A stretch of DNA of 64,000 nucleotides, taken from Primulina eburnea. Lineage: Eukaryota > Streptophyta > Magnoliopsida > Lamiales > Gesneriaceae. Under the pieces are notes generated by a model, which was not told where the DNA came from, did no database searches, and saw only the letters and a program-made list of their open reading frames with translations. Below, piece after piece: positions 55,630-64,000 of this stretch (the first letter of the stretch is position 1; every line of letters starts with the position of its first letter). The position numbers and the translations under genes are program-made. The DNA is taken from contig NC_133110.1 of NCBI RefSeq assembly GCF_022965805.1, forward strand, positions 29,136,668-29,200,667, in the 5' to 3' direction.

Positions 55630-56245
55630 ACTCAAATGAGATCACATTTGAGTTTCCCAACTAAAATCACATACGAGTTTTATTGTTTATATCTTGATAT
55701 AGGTATTATTATAGAATTGTTTATATGCAAATCTCGCTATGCTTTGTTTACAGATCATGTTACATTGCATTAGATGTTTATTAGAACTTGTATTCAATTC
55801 TTATTATGCTTTGTTTACAGATCATGTTACATTGCATTAGATGATTATGCTTGTTTACAGATTTTGTATTCATGCATTAAGATAGGGCAGTCTGGAGATC
55901 AGGCAGACTACTAGATGTTCGGTTCTATCCCAGCTTAGGGGAAGATCACCGCCCCTATTGTAGACGTGGATACAGATCAGGCCGAAGTCTAGGAATAAGA
56001 CGTACCGTCACCCCGATTGGGAGGGTAGGTGATAGATCGTCTTATTCACACCGGGATCCCTAGAGTTTTAGTCGAGTCGCATTCTAGACATGATTAGGCT
56101 CGCATTTCATGATTTTATATGAATGACATTCATATCAGCATGTTTCATGTTTTATAGTATTTATATGCATGTTCACATGTTTATACTGGGATTTGTTCTC
56201 ACCGGTTTTCCGGCTGTTGTTATGTCTGTATGTGTGCATAACAAC
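55630..56245 (+). other. Conserved hairpin-rich leader region, U 5' LTR
   Basis: H1 is ACTCAAATG/CATTTGAGT (55630-55638, 55645-55653). H2 is AGTCTG/CAGACT near 55889. H3 is CTAGATgTTCGG/CCGAAGTCTAG (55911-55922, 55982-55992), enclosing H5, TAGGGG/CCCCTA (55936-55941, 55952-55957). H6 is GAATAAGACG/CGTCTTATTC (55993-56002, 56038-56047), enclosing H7, GTCACC/GGTGAT. H9 is GTTGTTATG/CATAACAAC (56216-56224, 56237-56245) with loop TCTGTATGTGTG. The 3' copy is about 62087-62702. Confidence 0.75.
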
Positions 56246-56539
56246 AGGTGGGGCAGGATCTGGGTCGAGACAGAGATGATCGTGTTAGCGTGGAGATCTC
56301 GGGCGTAGCAGATGGACCAGTAGTCGTCTTTTATTATGTACTGTCCTTTATTACTGGTTAGGGAAAACATACAGAATAATACATGTATTTGATGGTTGTA
56401 TGTTGTATTTAAATAAAGAACTCATGCTCGTTTGTTTACATTAGATTTAAGGTAAAAAGCGAAAAATTTGACCCACGTTTTTAATAACAATCCATTTAAT
56501 CCCAAGAAAAAGAATTAGAGCCCGGGTCCCCACAACAGG

Positions 56540-56551
56540 TGGTATCAGAGC
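56540..56551 (+). other. Primer-binding site (initiator tRNA-Met), element U
   Basis: TGGTATCAGAGC begins five bases after the LTR end. A 21-base unit starting CCGATAGTTCCG is tandemly duplicated directly after it (56551-56571 and 56572-56591). GAATGAGCGGGGTAGATCGA follows near 56603. Confidence 0.95.
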
Positions 56552-56806
56552 CGATAGTTCCGTTAGACTGGCCGATAGTTCCGTTAGACTGAAATAGGAT
56601 AGAATGAGCGGGGTAGATCGAGTCTTCTTCCTTGCTTGATGATGTGCTAGCATGATTATTGCTTTCTTATTACATGTTGTTTGGTATTTGATTAATTTCA
56701 GCATGTGATTGACTGAATCAGAACCGATTCTAGATCAGAGGTAACTGACTAGATGATGGCTGAGACAGTTGTATATCTTGTTTACTGATCAGTTGGATTA
56801 TTAGAT

Positions 56807-59800
56807 ATGCCTCCTAGAAGAGCAGCCGTACCTCTACGACCAGCAGCGCCAGAGCAGGGGAGTACATCCGGAGATTCTATGGATGTTACGGCGACCCCTA
56901 TGGAGACGTTGCTGAAGCGATTCCAATCCTTTCGACCTCCCACTTTAAAAGATACCGAGAATGCCATCGAGTGCGAAAGTTGGCTTGAAGATATTGAGAT
57001 GCTATTCGACTCGTTGGAGTACAGTGATGAGAAGAGGATCAAGCTAATTGGCCATCAATTGCAAGATATAGCAAAGAATTGGTGGTTGAACATTAGGAGA
57101 GCTTTAGAGCAGCGGGGTACCGAAATTTCTTGGAAGATATTCAAGACCGAGTTTTATCAGCGATTCTTCCCTGTATCCTACCGTAAAGATAAAGGCGCTG
57201 AATTCGCAAACCTGAGGCAAGGACCATTGAACATTGAGGAGTACGTTGCTAAATTCTCTTCTTTGCTTCGTTTTGCACCCCATGTTTCAGGAAATGACGA
57301 GGCCATGGCGGATCAGTTTATAAATGGCCTGAATCCAGATATCTTTACGTTAGTCAATACTGGGAGACCCGATAACTTCTCGGATGCATTGAATCGTGCC
57401 AAAGGAGCTGAAGCAGGATTGCTTAGACAACGGAGTGCTCCGTATGTTGCACCAAGTCCAAGACCGCCACTACCTCCATCCCAAGTTCCTCCTCCTCGAG
57501 TCGAAAGTGGTGGTAGTGGTAGTGGACGCAAAGAACAGCTGAAGGCGAAGGGGAAACAGTTTAAAAGACCCGGGAGCAGCTCGTCCAGCTCCAGCGGATC
57601 AAAACAGAGTGGTTTTGATCAAAGTTCAAGGTTTATCGGTGGTTATTGCAGTTCCTGTGGAGGAAAGCATGCGACTGAACAGTGTCAAGGGGTGACAGGG
57701 AGATGCAACTATTGCAGGCAACCAGGGCATTTTGCCAAAGTCTGTCCACAGAGAGGTGTACAGCAAGGCCAGAGTGGAAGAGCATCCGGTTCAGTACCTC
57801 AGTTTGAGCGGCAGGCATCGTCGGTTCACTCTTTTCAGCCTCCACCAGCACCGACTCCACCCAGAGGCCGAGGTAGTCAGACTGTGACTCAACCTCCGAG
57901 GCAACAGGCCCAAGTGTTTGCGTTGACAGAGGAGCAAGCACAAGATGCACCAGATGATGTTATAGCAGGTAACTGTCTCCTTTATGGTTATCCTGCTTAT
58001 ATCTTGATAGATACAGGTGCATCGCATACATTCATCTCAGAACGATTTGCATTGTTGCATTCATTGCCTGTTGAGTCTTTGTTAGACGTTGTGTCTATTA
58101 ATTCTCCGTTGGGAAGTGGATTAATATCTGTAACTACGGTTAGACATTGCATTCTACAGTTTGAGGGGCATGAGATTGACCTAGATTGTATAGTGTTGGG
58201 TCTAGCTGATTTTGATTGTATAGTCGGTATTGACATGCTAACGAAGTATAGAGCCACCGTGGATTGTTTCCACAAGATTGTCAGATTCAGACCCGAGATG
58301 ACAGACGAGTGGAAATTCTACGGGAAGGGTTCCAGATCTCGGATTCCCTTGATTTCGGCTCTTACTATGAACAGACTGTTACAGAAAGGAGCGGATGGTT
58401 TCTTTGTTTATGCTGTAGATATGCAGAAGTCGAGCCCGGCATTGGCAGATCTGCCAGTAGTACGGGAATTTCCAGATATTTTTCCAGATGAGATCCCAGG
58501 ATTACCTCCGGTTCGTGAGATAGATTTTAGCATTGAACTTGCGCCAGGTACCGTACCTATTTCGAGAGCTCCATATAGGATGGCACCCATCGAATTCAAA
58601 GAATTGAAAGCACAATTAGAAGATCTTCTAGCCAAGGGATATATCAGACCTAGTGTATCTCCTTGGGGCGCTCCGGTGCTGTTCGTGCGAAAGAAAGATG
58701 GGTCGATGCGGTTGTGTATCGATTACCGGCAGTTGAACAAGGCAACGATCAAGAATAAATATCCTTTGCCTAGGATCGATGACCTATTTGATCAGTTGCA
58801 GGGATCCTCGGTCTATTCTAAGATTGATTTACGTTCTGGTTATCATCAGCTCAGAGTTCGAGATATAGACATACCAAAGACAGCGTTTCGAACCAGGTAT
58901 GGACATTACGAATTTATTGTCATGCCTTTTGGTTTAACAAATGCTCCTGCGGTATTTATGGGCTTGATGAACCAAGTGTTTCAGAGATATCTAGATGAAT
59001 TTGTGATTGTCTTCATTGATGACATTTTGGTGTATTCGAAGAACAGAAATGAGCATGCAGAGCATCTCAGAATTGTGTTGCAGACGTTGAGAAACGAGCG
59101 ACTGTATGCTAAATTGTCAAAGTGTGAGTTTTGGTTGAATAGAGTTGTCTTCTTAGGACATATCATTTCTGGAGATGGTATTTCTGTTGATCCGAGTAAA
59201 GTGGAAGCTGTGATTAGTTGGTCGAGACCGACTTCTGTACCAGAAATACGCAGTTTCATGGGCTTAGCCGGATACTACAGAAGATTTATCAAAGATTTCT
59301 CCAGTATTGCAAAACCAATAACTCAATTAACACAAAAGAATGCACCATTTGTTTGGTCAGAGGAGTGTGAGTCTAGCTTTGTTGAATTGAAGAAAAGGCT
59401 GACCAGTGCTCCAGTATTGACGATACCTTCAGGTACAGGTGATTTTGTTGTATATTGTGATGCTTCTCATAGAGGTTTGGGATGTGTTCTTATGCAGCGA
59501 GGTCATGTGATCGCATACGCCTCGAGACAATTGAAGCCACATGAAGTTCGATACCCCATTCATGATCTTGAATTGGCGGCTATCGTGTTTGCATTAAAGA
59601 TTTGGCGTCATTATCTCTATGGCGAGAAATTTGAGATCTTTTCCGATCACAAGAGCTTAAAGTACCTATTTTCTCAATCAGAATTGAATATGAGGCAACG
59701 TAGATGGCTAGATCTTCTGAAAGACTTTGACTGTGAAATCAAATATTATCCAGGAAAGTCAAATGCAGCAGCAGATGCCTTGAGTCGTAAGGTATGTTCA

Positions 59801-61342
59801 TTGTCCTTATCGACGATAGGTGTTAACAAGTTAGTTGAAAATTGCTGTACATCTGGATTAGAATTTGATACAGATAGTAAGCCACTACGACTCTTTACGA
59901 TCCAAGTTGAGCCCAATTTGATTATGAGGATTAAGGAAGCACAAAGAACTGATCAGAATGTGCAAAGATCAATCCAAATGGTCAGATCAGGGCATGTATC
60001 AGAATATCAGGTACGAGATCATGTGTTGTACGTGAATAACCGTCTAGTTGTGCCAGATGTTGCAAATTTGAGACAGCAGATTCTGACGGAAGCACATTGT
60101 AGTCGGTTCAGCATCCATCCTGGTGGCAGAAAGATGTACAATGACTTGAAGACACAGTTCTGGTGGAAGCAAATGAAGTCAGATATTGCCGAATTTGTGT
60201 CTAAATGCTTGAACTGCCAACAGGTGAAGGCCGAGAGGAAGAAGCCGGGGGGTTTACTTCAGAGTTTATCCATTCCAGAATGGAAATGGGACCACATTTC
60301 CATGGATTTTGTGACGAAGTTACCACGATCATCCAAAGGCTGTGATGCGATTTGGGTCATTATTGACAGACTGACCAAATCCGCATGTTTCATTCCATAT
60401 AGAATGACGTTTAGACAGGATCAGATGGCGGAGATTTATATTCGCGAGGTAGTCAGATTGCATGGAGTGCCGAAGTCTATCGTATCAGATCGTGATCCAC
60501 GATTCACTTCTCACTTCTGGCACAGTTTACAGCAGGCCTTAGGTACGACATTACACCTGAGTACTGCTTATCATCCTCAGACAGACGGACAGTCAGAGCG
60601 GACTATACAGACATTAGAGGATATGTTAAGAGCCGTAGTGCTAGATTTTGGCATTGGTTGGCAAGATTCTCTACCTCTTTGCGAATTCTCTTATAATAAC
60701 AGCTATCAGACGAGCATTGAGATGGCACCGTTTGAAGCGTTGTATGGCAAGAAGTGCAGATCTCCGCTATATTGGGACGACGTTTCAGAGGTACCAGAAC
60801 TTGGGCCAGATATGATTCGTGACATGACTGAGAAGGTAAAGATCATTCAGAAACGAATGAAGACAGCACAAGATCGACAAGCAAAGTACGCCAATATCAG
60901 ACGTAGACCGTTAGTATTTGAGGCGGGAGATAGAGTGTTTTTAAAGATTTCTCCATTCAGAGGCGTTGTTCGATTTGGCAAACGCGGAAAACTCTCTCCT
61001 CGATACATTGGTCCTTACGAGATTTTTGAAAAGATTGGCGATCGAGCTTATCGACTTGCTCTTCCTCCTTCCTTATCCGGAATACATGACGTATTTCATG
61101 TATCAATGTTACGCAGATATATGCCAGATGTTTCTCATGTTATTCAACCGAACGAAGCTGAACTTGATCACACCTTGAGCTATATAGAACGACCGATACA
61201 GATTCTTGATCGAAAGGACAAACAGCTCAGAACGAAGACCATTCCACTTGTGAAAGTTCAGTGGAGTCGACATGGCATTGAGGAAGCGACGTGGGAAACG
61301 GAAGAAAACATGAGGCAGAAACACCCCGAGTTATTTATATGA
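56807..61342 (+). CDS. Element U Gag-Pol polyprotein (1511 aa)
   Basis: The ATG at 56807 ([12 protein letters not shown]) is the conserved family start. The Gag domain covers residues about 20-210. Zinc knuckles are [13 protein letters not shown] near 280 and [14 protein letters not shown] near 300. The aspartic protease active site [10 protein letters not shown] is near 402. Reverse transcriptase has [12 protein letters not shown] and catalytic [10 protein letters not shown] near 736. RNase H has [10 protein letters not shown] near 884. Integrase has HCSRFSIH...CLNC near 1098-1135. Its DD35E triad is near 1166, 1228 and 1264 ([24 protein letters not shown]), with GPY near 1400. A chromodomain-like tail ends PELFI. 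No stop or frameshift separates gag from pol, so all products would come from one polyprotein cut by its protease. Confidence 0.96.
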   Translation: MPPRRAAVPLRPAAPEQGSTSGDSMDVTATPMETLLKRFQSFRPPTLKDTENAIECESWLEDIEMLFDSLEYSDEKRIKLIGHQLQDIAKNWWLNIRRALEQRGTEISWKIFKTEFYQRFFPVSYRKDKGAEFANLRQGPLNIEEYVAKFSSLLRFAPHVSGNDEAMADQFINGLNPDIFTLVNTGRPDNFSDALNRAKGAEAGLLRQRSAPYVAPSPRPPLPPSQVPPPRVESGGSGSGRKEQLKAKGKQFKRPGSSSSSSSGSKQSGFDQSSRFIGGYCSSCGGKHATEQCQGVTGRCNYCRQPGHFAKVCPQRGVQQGQSGRASGSVPQFERQASSVHSFQPPPAPTPPRGRGSQTVTQPPRQQAQVFALTEEQAQDAPDDVIAGNCLLYGYPAYILIDTGASHTFISERFALLHSLPVESLLDVVSINSPLGSGLISVTTVRHCILQFEGHEIDLDCIVLGLADFDCIVGIDMLTKYRATVDCFHKIVRFRPEMTDEWKFYGKGSRSRIPLISALTMNRLLQKGADGFFVYAVDMQKSSPALADLPVVREFPDIFPDEIPGLPPVREIDFSIELAPGTVPISRAPYRMAPIEFKELKAQLEDLLAKGYIRPSVSPWGAPVLFVRKKDGSMRLCIDYRQLNKATIKNKYPLPRIDDLFDQLQGSSVYSKIDLRSGYHQLRVRDIDIPKTAFRTRYGHYEFIVMPFGLTNAPAVFMGLMNQVFQRYLDEFVIVFIDDILVYSKNRNEHAEHLRIVLQTLRNERLYAKLSKCEFWLNRVVFLGHIISGDGISVDPSKVEAVISWSRPTSVPEIRSFMGLAGYYRRFIKDFSSIAKPITQLTQKNAPFVWSEECESSFVELKKRLTSAPVLTIPSGTGDFVVYCDASHRGLGCVLMQRGHVIAYASRQLKPHEVRYPIHDLELAAIVFALKIWRHYLYGEKFEIFSDHKSLKYLFSQSELNMRQRRWLDLLKDFDCEIKYYPGKSNAAADALSRKVCSLSLSTIGVNKLVENCCTSGLEFDTDSKPLRLFTIQVEPNLIMRIKEAQRTDQNVQRSIQMVRSGHVSEYQVRDHVLYVNNRLVVPDVANLRQQILTEAHCSRFSIHPGGRKMYNDLKTQFWWKQMKSDIAEFVSKCLNCQQVKAERKKPGGLLQSLSIPEWKWDHISMDFVTKLPRSSKGCDAIWVIIDRLTKSACFIPYRMTFRQDQMAEIYIREVVRLHGVPKSIVSDRDPRFTSHFWHSLQQALGTTLHLSTAYHPQTDGQSERTIQTLEDMLRAVVLDFGIGWQDSLPLCEFSYNNSYQTSIEMAPFEALYGKKCRSPLYWDDVSEVPELGPDMIRDMTEKVKIIQKRMKTAQDRQAKYANIRRRPLVFEAGDRVFLKISPFRGVVRFGKRGKLSPRYIGPYEIFEKIGDRAYRLALPPSLSGIHDVFHVSMLRRYMPDVSHVIQPNEAELDHTLSYIERPIQILDRKDKQLRTKTIPLVKVQWSRHGIEEATWETEENMRQKHPELFI

Positions 61343-61427
61343 TATGAGTATGTATTCAGTTTTAGATTATCAAACTGTTTTAGATACTTTGTATGGTTAC
61401 TTCAGTTCGAGGACGAACTTCTGTCTT

Positions 61428-61440
61428 AGAGGGGGAGAAA
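61428..61440 (+). other. Polypurine tract of element U
   Basis: AGAGGGGGAGAAA lies directly before the 3' LTR. It follows GTTCGAGGACGAAC, an inverted repeat also found in C and B. Confidence 0.92.
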
Positions 61441-62991
61441 TGTAATGCCCAGAACAATGATTGACATATACGAATATGTTGTGAAGATTGTACATAACCA
61501 TAAGAAATAAGAAATGATATCATATATGATTTTCAGTATGATTATGACTTGTTGAGACCGAAGTATTGTATTGGATTATGATTGAGAATATGATAGTGTT
61601 GATATCTATTGAGAATTAGATTGACCGGCATCGAGAATATTGGAGTATTTATATTTCGGTGAGACCGGAAGGACCGAACCGAGATCGGAACGTACGATCA
61701 GAGTTCGCACCGTCCGTTCGGAGTTCGGAGCGTCCGAGCCAGGTGGCTGGACACATGGATGGCATGCAATAGTTCGGATCGACCGATCGTAGTTCGGATC
61801 ATCCGAGACAGTTGGCTGGAGACGTGGAAGACATGCAGGATTCGGAACGTCCGAAGTGAGTTCGGAGCGTCCGAAGTATGTCAGATCGGATCGTCCGAAG
61901 TAGATCGGATCTTCCGATCGTTGTCTATAAATAGAGGCGCGAGGTCTCAGTTTAGAGTCATTCCTACGAGGTCTCAGTATAATTAGAAGTGTTAGAAAGT
62001 CATTTCTATTTCAGATTCATCTTCTCGACTGTGACAGCAATTCTACGACGGAAGGTATACTACATGCTTTGTTTTGGGGAATCACGACTCAAATGAGATC
62101 ACATTTGAGTTTCCCAACTAAAATCACATACGAGTTTTATTGTTTATATCTTGATATAGGTATTATTATAGAATTGTTTATATGCAAATCTCGCTATGCT
62201 TTGTTTACAGATCATGTTACATTGCATTAGATGTTTATTAGAACTTGTATTCAATTCTTATTATGCTTTGTTTACAGATCATGTTACATTGCATTAGATG
62301 ATTATGCTTGTTTACAGATTTTGTATTCATGCATTAAGATAGGGCAGTCTGGAGATCAGGCAGACTACTAGATGTTCGGTTCTATCCCAGCTTAGGGGAA
62401 GATCACCGCCCCTATTGTAGACGTGGATACAGATCAGGCCGAAGTCTAGGAATAAGACGTACCGTCACCCCGATTGGGAGGGTAGGTGATAGATCGTCTT
62501 ATTCACACCGGGATCCCTAGAGTTTTAGTCGAGTCGCATTCTAGACATGATTAGGCTCGCATTTCATGATTTTATATGAATGACATTCATATCAGCATGT
62601 TTCATGTTTTATAGTATTTATATGCATGTTCACATGTTTATACTGGGATTTGTTCTCACCGGTTTTCCGGCTGTTGTTATGTCTGTATGTGTGCATAACA
62701 ACAGGTGGGGCAGGATCTGGGTCGAGACAGAGATGATCGTGTTAGCGTGGAGATCTCGGGCGTAGCAGATGGACCAGTAGTCGTCTTTTATTATGTACTG
62801 TCCTTTATTACTGGTTAGGGAAAACATACAGAATAATACATGTATTTGATGGTTGTATGTTGTATTTAAATAAAGAACTCATGCTCGTTTGTTTACATTA
62901 GATTTAAGGTAAAAAGCGAAAAATTTGACCCACGTTTTTAATAACAATCCATTTAATCCCAAGAAAAAGAATTAGAGCCCGGGTCCCCACA
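61441..62991 (+). repeat. Element U 3' LTR (1551 bp)
   Basis: It is identical to the 5' LTR apart from one base I noticed, and is followed by ACTTG. Confidence 0.96.
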
Positions 62992-64000
62992 ACTTGTGTG
63001 GCCCTCAATGGTTCATTGATACAACTAGCCGTGGGTTCACATCTCCATGTGATTCGGACTAAACATGTCCTTATTCGAGCATACCCCAATTGCTCCATTC
63101 TTACTTATCAACTCCTTGATAGTAAGAACGTCAGAACTCAAGTCTGATAGTACCCAACCAATCACGTTAAACGCCTAGCAGCATCGCTTACGTGATTCCC
63201 TAGGTATCACATGATAGTGCCTGCAAGAACCATTCAATTATGGTTAGCGTACAGTACGGTCCCTTCAACTCATATATCCCGATCGATTCGACAACCATTG
63301 GTTTATCGAGAGTTGTCCAAGAATCGATACTATGTGTCATGTCGTAGTTGCATCGATGGTGTAATCTATGAAACACCTTTCATAATTACAACCATACTCT
63401 GGCCAGAGATTTCGATCTACATACACATGATAACACATAGGATATCCATACCCGAAGGTAAGCGGTGAATCCCCGACTACAATGCATCGACTCCTATGTG
63501 TTTCGACAGAACACCCAACCTTGCCACCTGATGACCCCATGAGAGTCGGTAAACAAGTCAAAGTGTAATTCTAGCACATAGAGTCTCAATGTTGTCCCGG
63601 GTCATAAGGACTAATTCTGTACAACCATAAACCAGGACTTTTCCACTCGATAAGTGAGAACCACTTGGAAAGTCCTTTTATGGAGGGTTGTTCAGTGCAC
63701 TCTACAAGGAGCACCTATCTGCATGTTCGGACATCACAATGTCCCCTACCAATGAAACATGGTACTCACATCGCAGATACTAGTCTCTAACTCGAGCGGC
63801 CTATATCCTTCTTAGTGGCGGCTGAATCGACTAGGAACCGTTTAGAATATACAGTATTACAAATATGAGTTTCATGATACTCATCATATGAGCATCTCAC
63901 ATTCTTTCTACTATTTGTATATTCAAGGGCTTTATCTATGCAGCTAGCATGGGTATACAGATAAAGATTTGCCAAAATAATAATTTCAAATATTATTAAA
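62992..64000 (-). repeat. Element V 5' LTR, second part (cut by window end)
   Basis: It starts with the duplicated ACTTG and continues the V LTR (compare 47763-48770), with no difference noticed. By comparison with 46701-48847 about 65-75 bases of LTR lie beyond the window. Confidence 0.92.

Larger units (their letters stand above)
54984..56534 (+). repeat. Element U 5' LTR (1551 bp)
   Basis: It opens TGTAATGCCCAGAAC and ends GGTCCCCACA. Palindrome cluster, TATA box and hairpin region are in the same order as in B, C and D. Confidence 0.96.
54984..62991 (+). mobile_element. Element U: intact, very young Ty3/gypsy chromovirus-like element
   Basis: LTRs 54984-56534 and 61441-62991 are both 1551 bp and I noted one base difference (near 55246 versus 61703). 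Target duplication ACTTG is perfect. PBS, polypurine tract and one unbroken gag-pol of 1511 codons are present. It is the youngest insertion in the window and the only element with no visible defect. Confidence 0.96.
46701..64000 (-). mobile_element. Element V: minus-strand Ty1/copia sibling of W, hosting U; 5' end outside window
   Basis: It has the same structure as W, with the same integrase deletion and an intact gag. 3' LTR is 46701-48847; 5' LTR is 53917-54983 plus 62997-64000, with U between and about 65 more bases expected beyond the window. Long segments of its two LTRs are identical, so V is younger than W, in whose LTR it sits in the same orientation. Confidence 0.9.

Overview
This is plant nuclear DNA, a eudicot by the style of its genes and elements (possibly an asterid; that is only an impression). 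About 98% of the window is LTR retrotransposons nested in one another. The only host-gene sequence I recognise is three consecutive exons of DICER-LIKE 1 (DCL1) on the minus strand at 19823-21094. No tRNA, rRNA, CRISPR array or bacterial gene is visible.

Left nest (1-19365). An old Ty1/copia RNase H remnant (19174-19365) holds element A, a Ty3/gypsy element whose left end lies outside the window. A's 3' LTR (913-1382 and 18043-19173) is split by element B (1383-18037, target duplication TTGGC), a gypsy element with an open gag but only decayed pol. B's 3' LTR is split by element C (8557-17110, duplication TCACA), a gypsy element that is full length except for one in-frame stop.

Middle (19366-21478). 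Intron-like sequence surrounds the three DCL1 exons, whose splice sites and reading phases agree.

Right nest (21479-64000). Old gypsy element Z begins at about 21479 and keeps little more than its LTRs and the integrase end. Z was entered by gypsy element D (23100-31769, duplication AAGAA), by a solo LTR Y (32530-34067) and by copia element X (34502 on). X is interrupted by minus-strand copia element W (37837 on). W's 5' LTR is interrupted at 46701 by its close relative V, and V's 5' LTR by gypsy element U (54984-62991, duplication ACTTG). U has an unbroken 1511-codon gag-pol and LTRs of equal length in which I saw one difference, so it is the youngest and the only one that looks autonomous.

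Shared design. The gypsy elements B, C, D and U prime from initiator-tRNA-Met (TGGTATCAGAGC) and end their LTRs in GGTCCCCACA. Their LTRs are built alike: a cluster of short GC-rich palindromes, a TATA box, then a leader of several hairpins whose paired arms change together between families. The palindrome word differs by family, yet one word (ACCGC-N4-GCGGT) recurs in A, C and D although A's LTR is otherwise unlike the others. The structured leader and the palindrome clusters are the most interesting candidate undescribed features, followed by the DCL1 exons embedded in retrotransposons.
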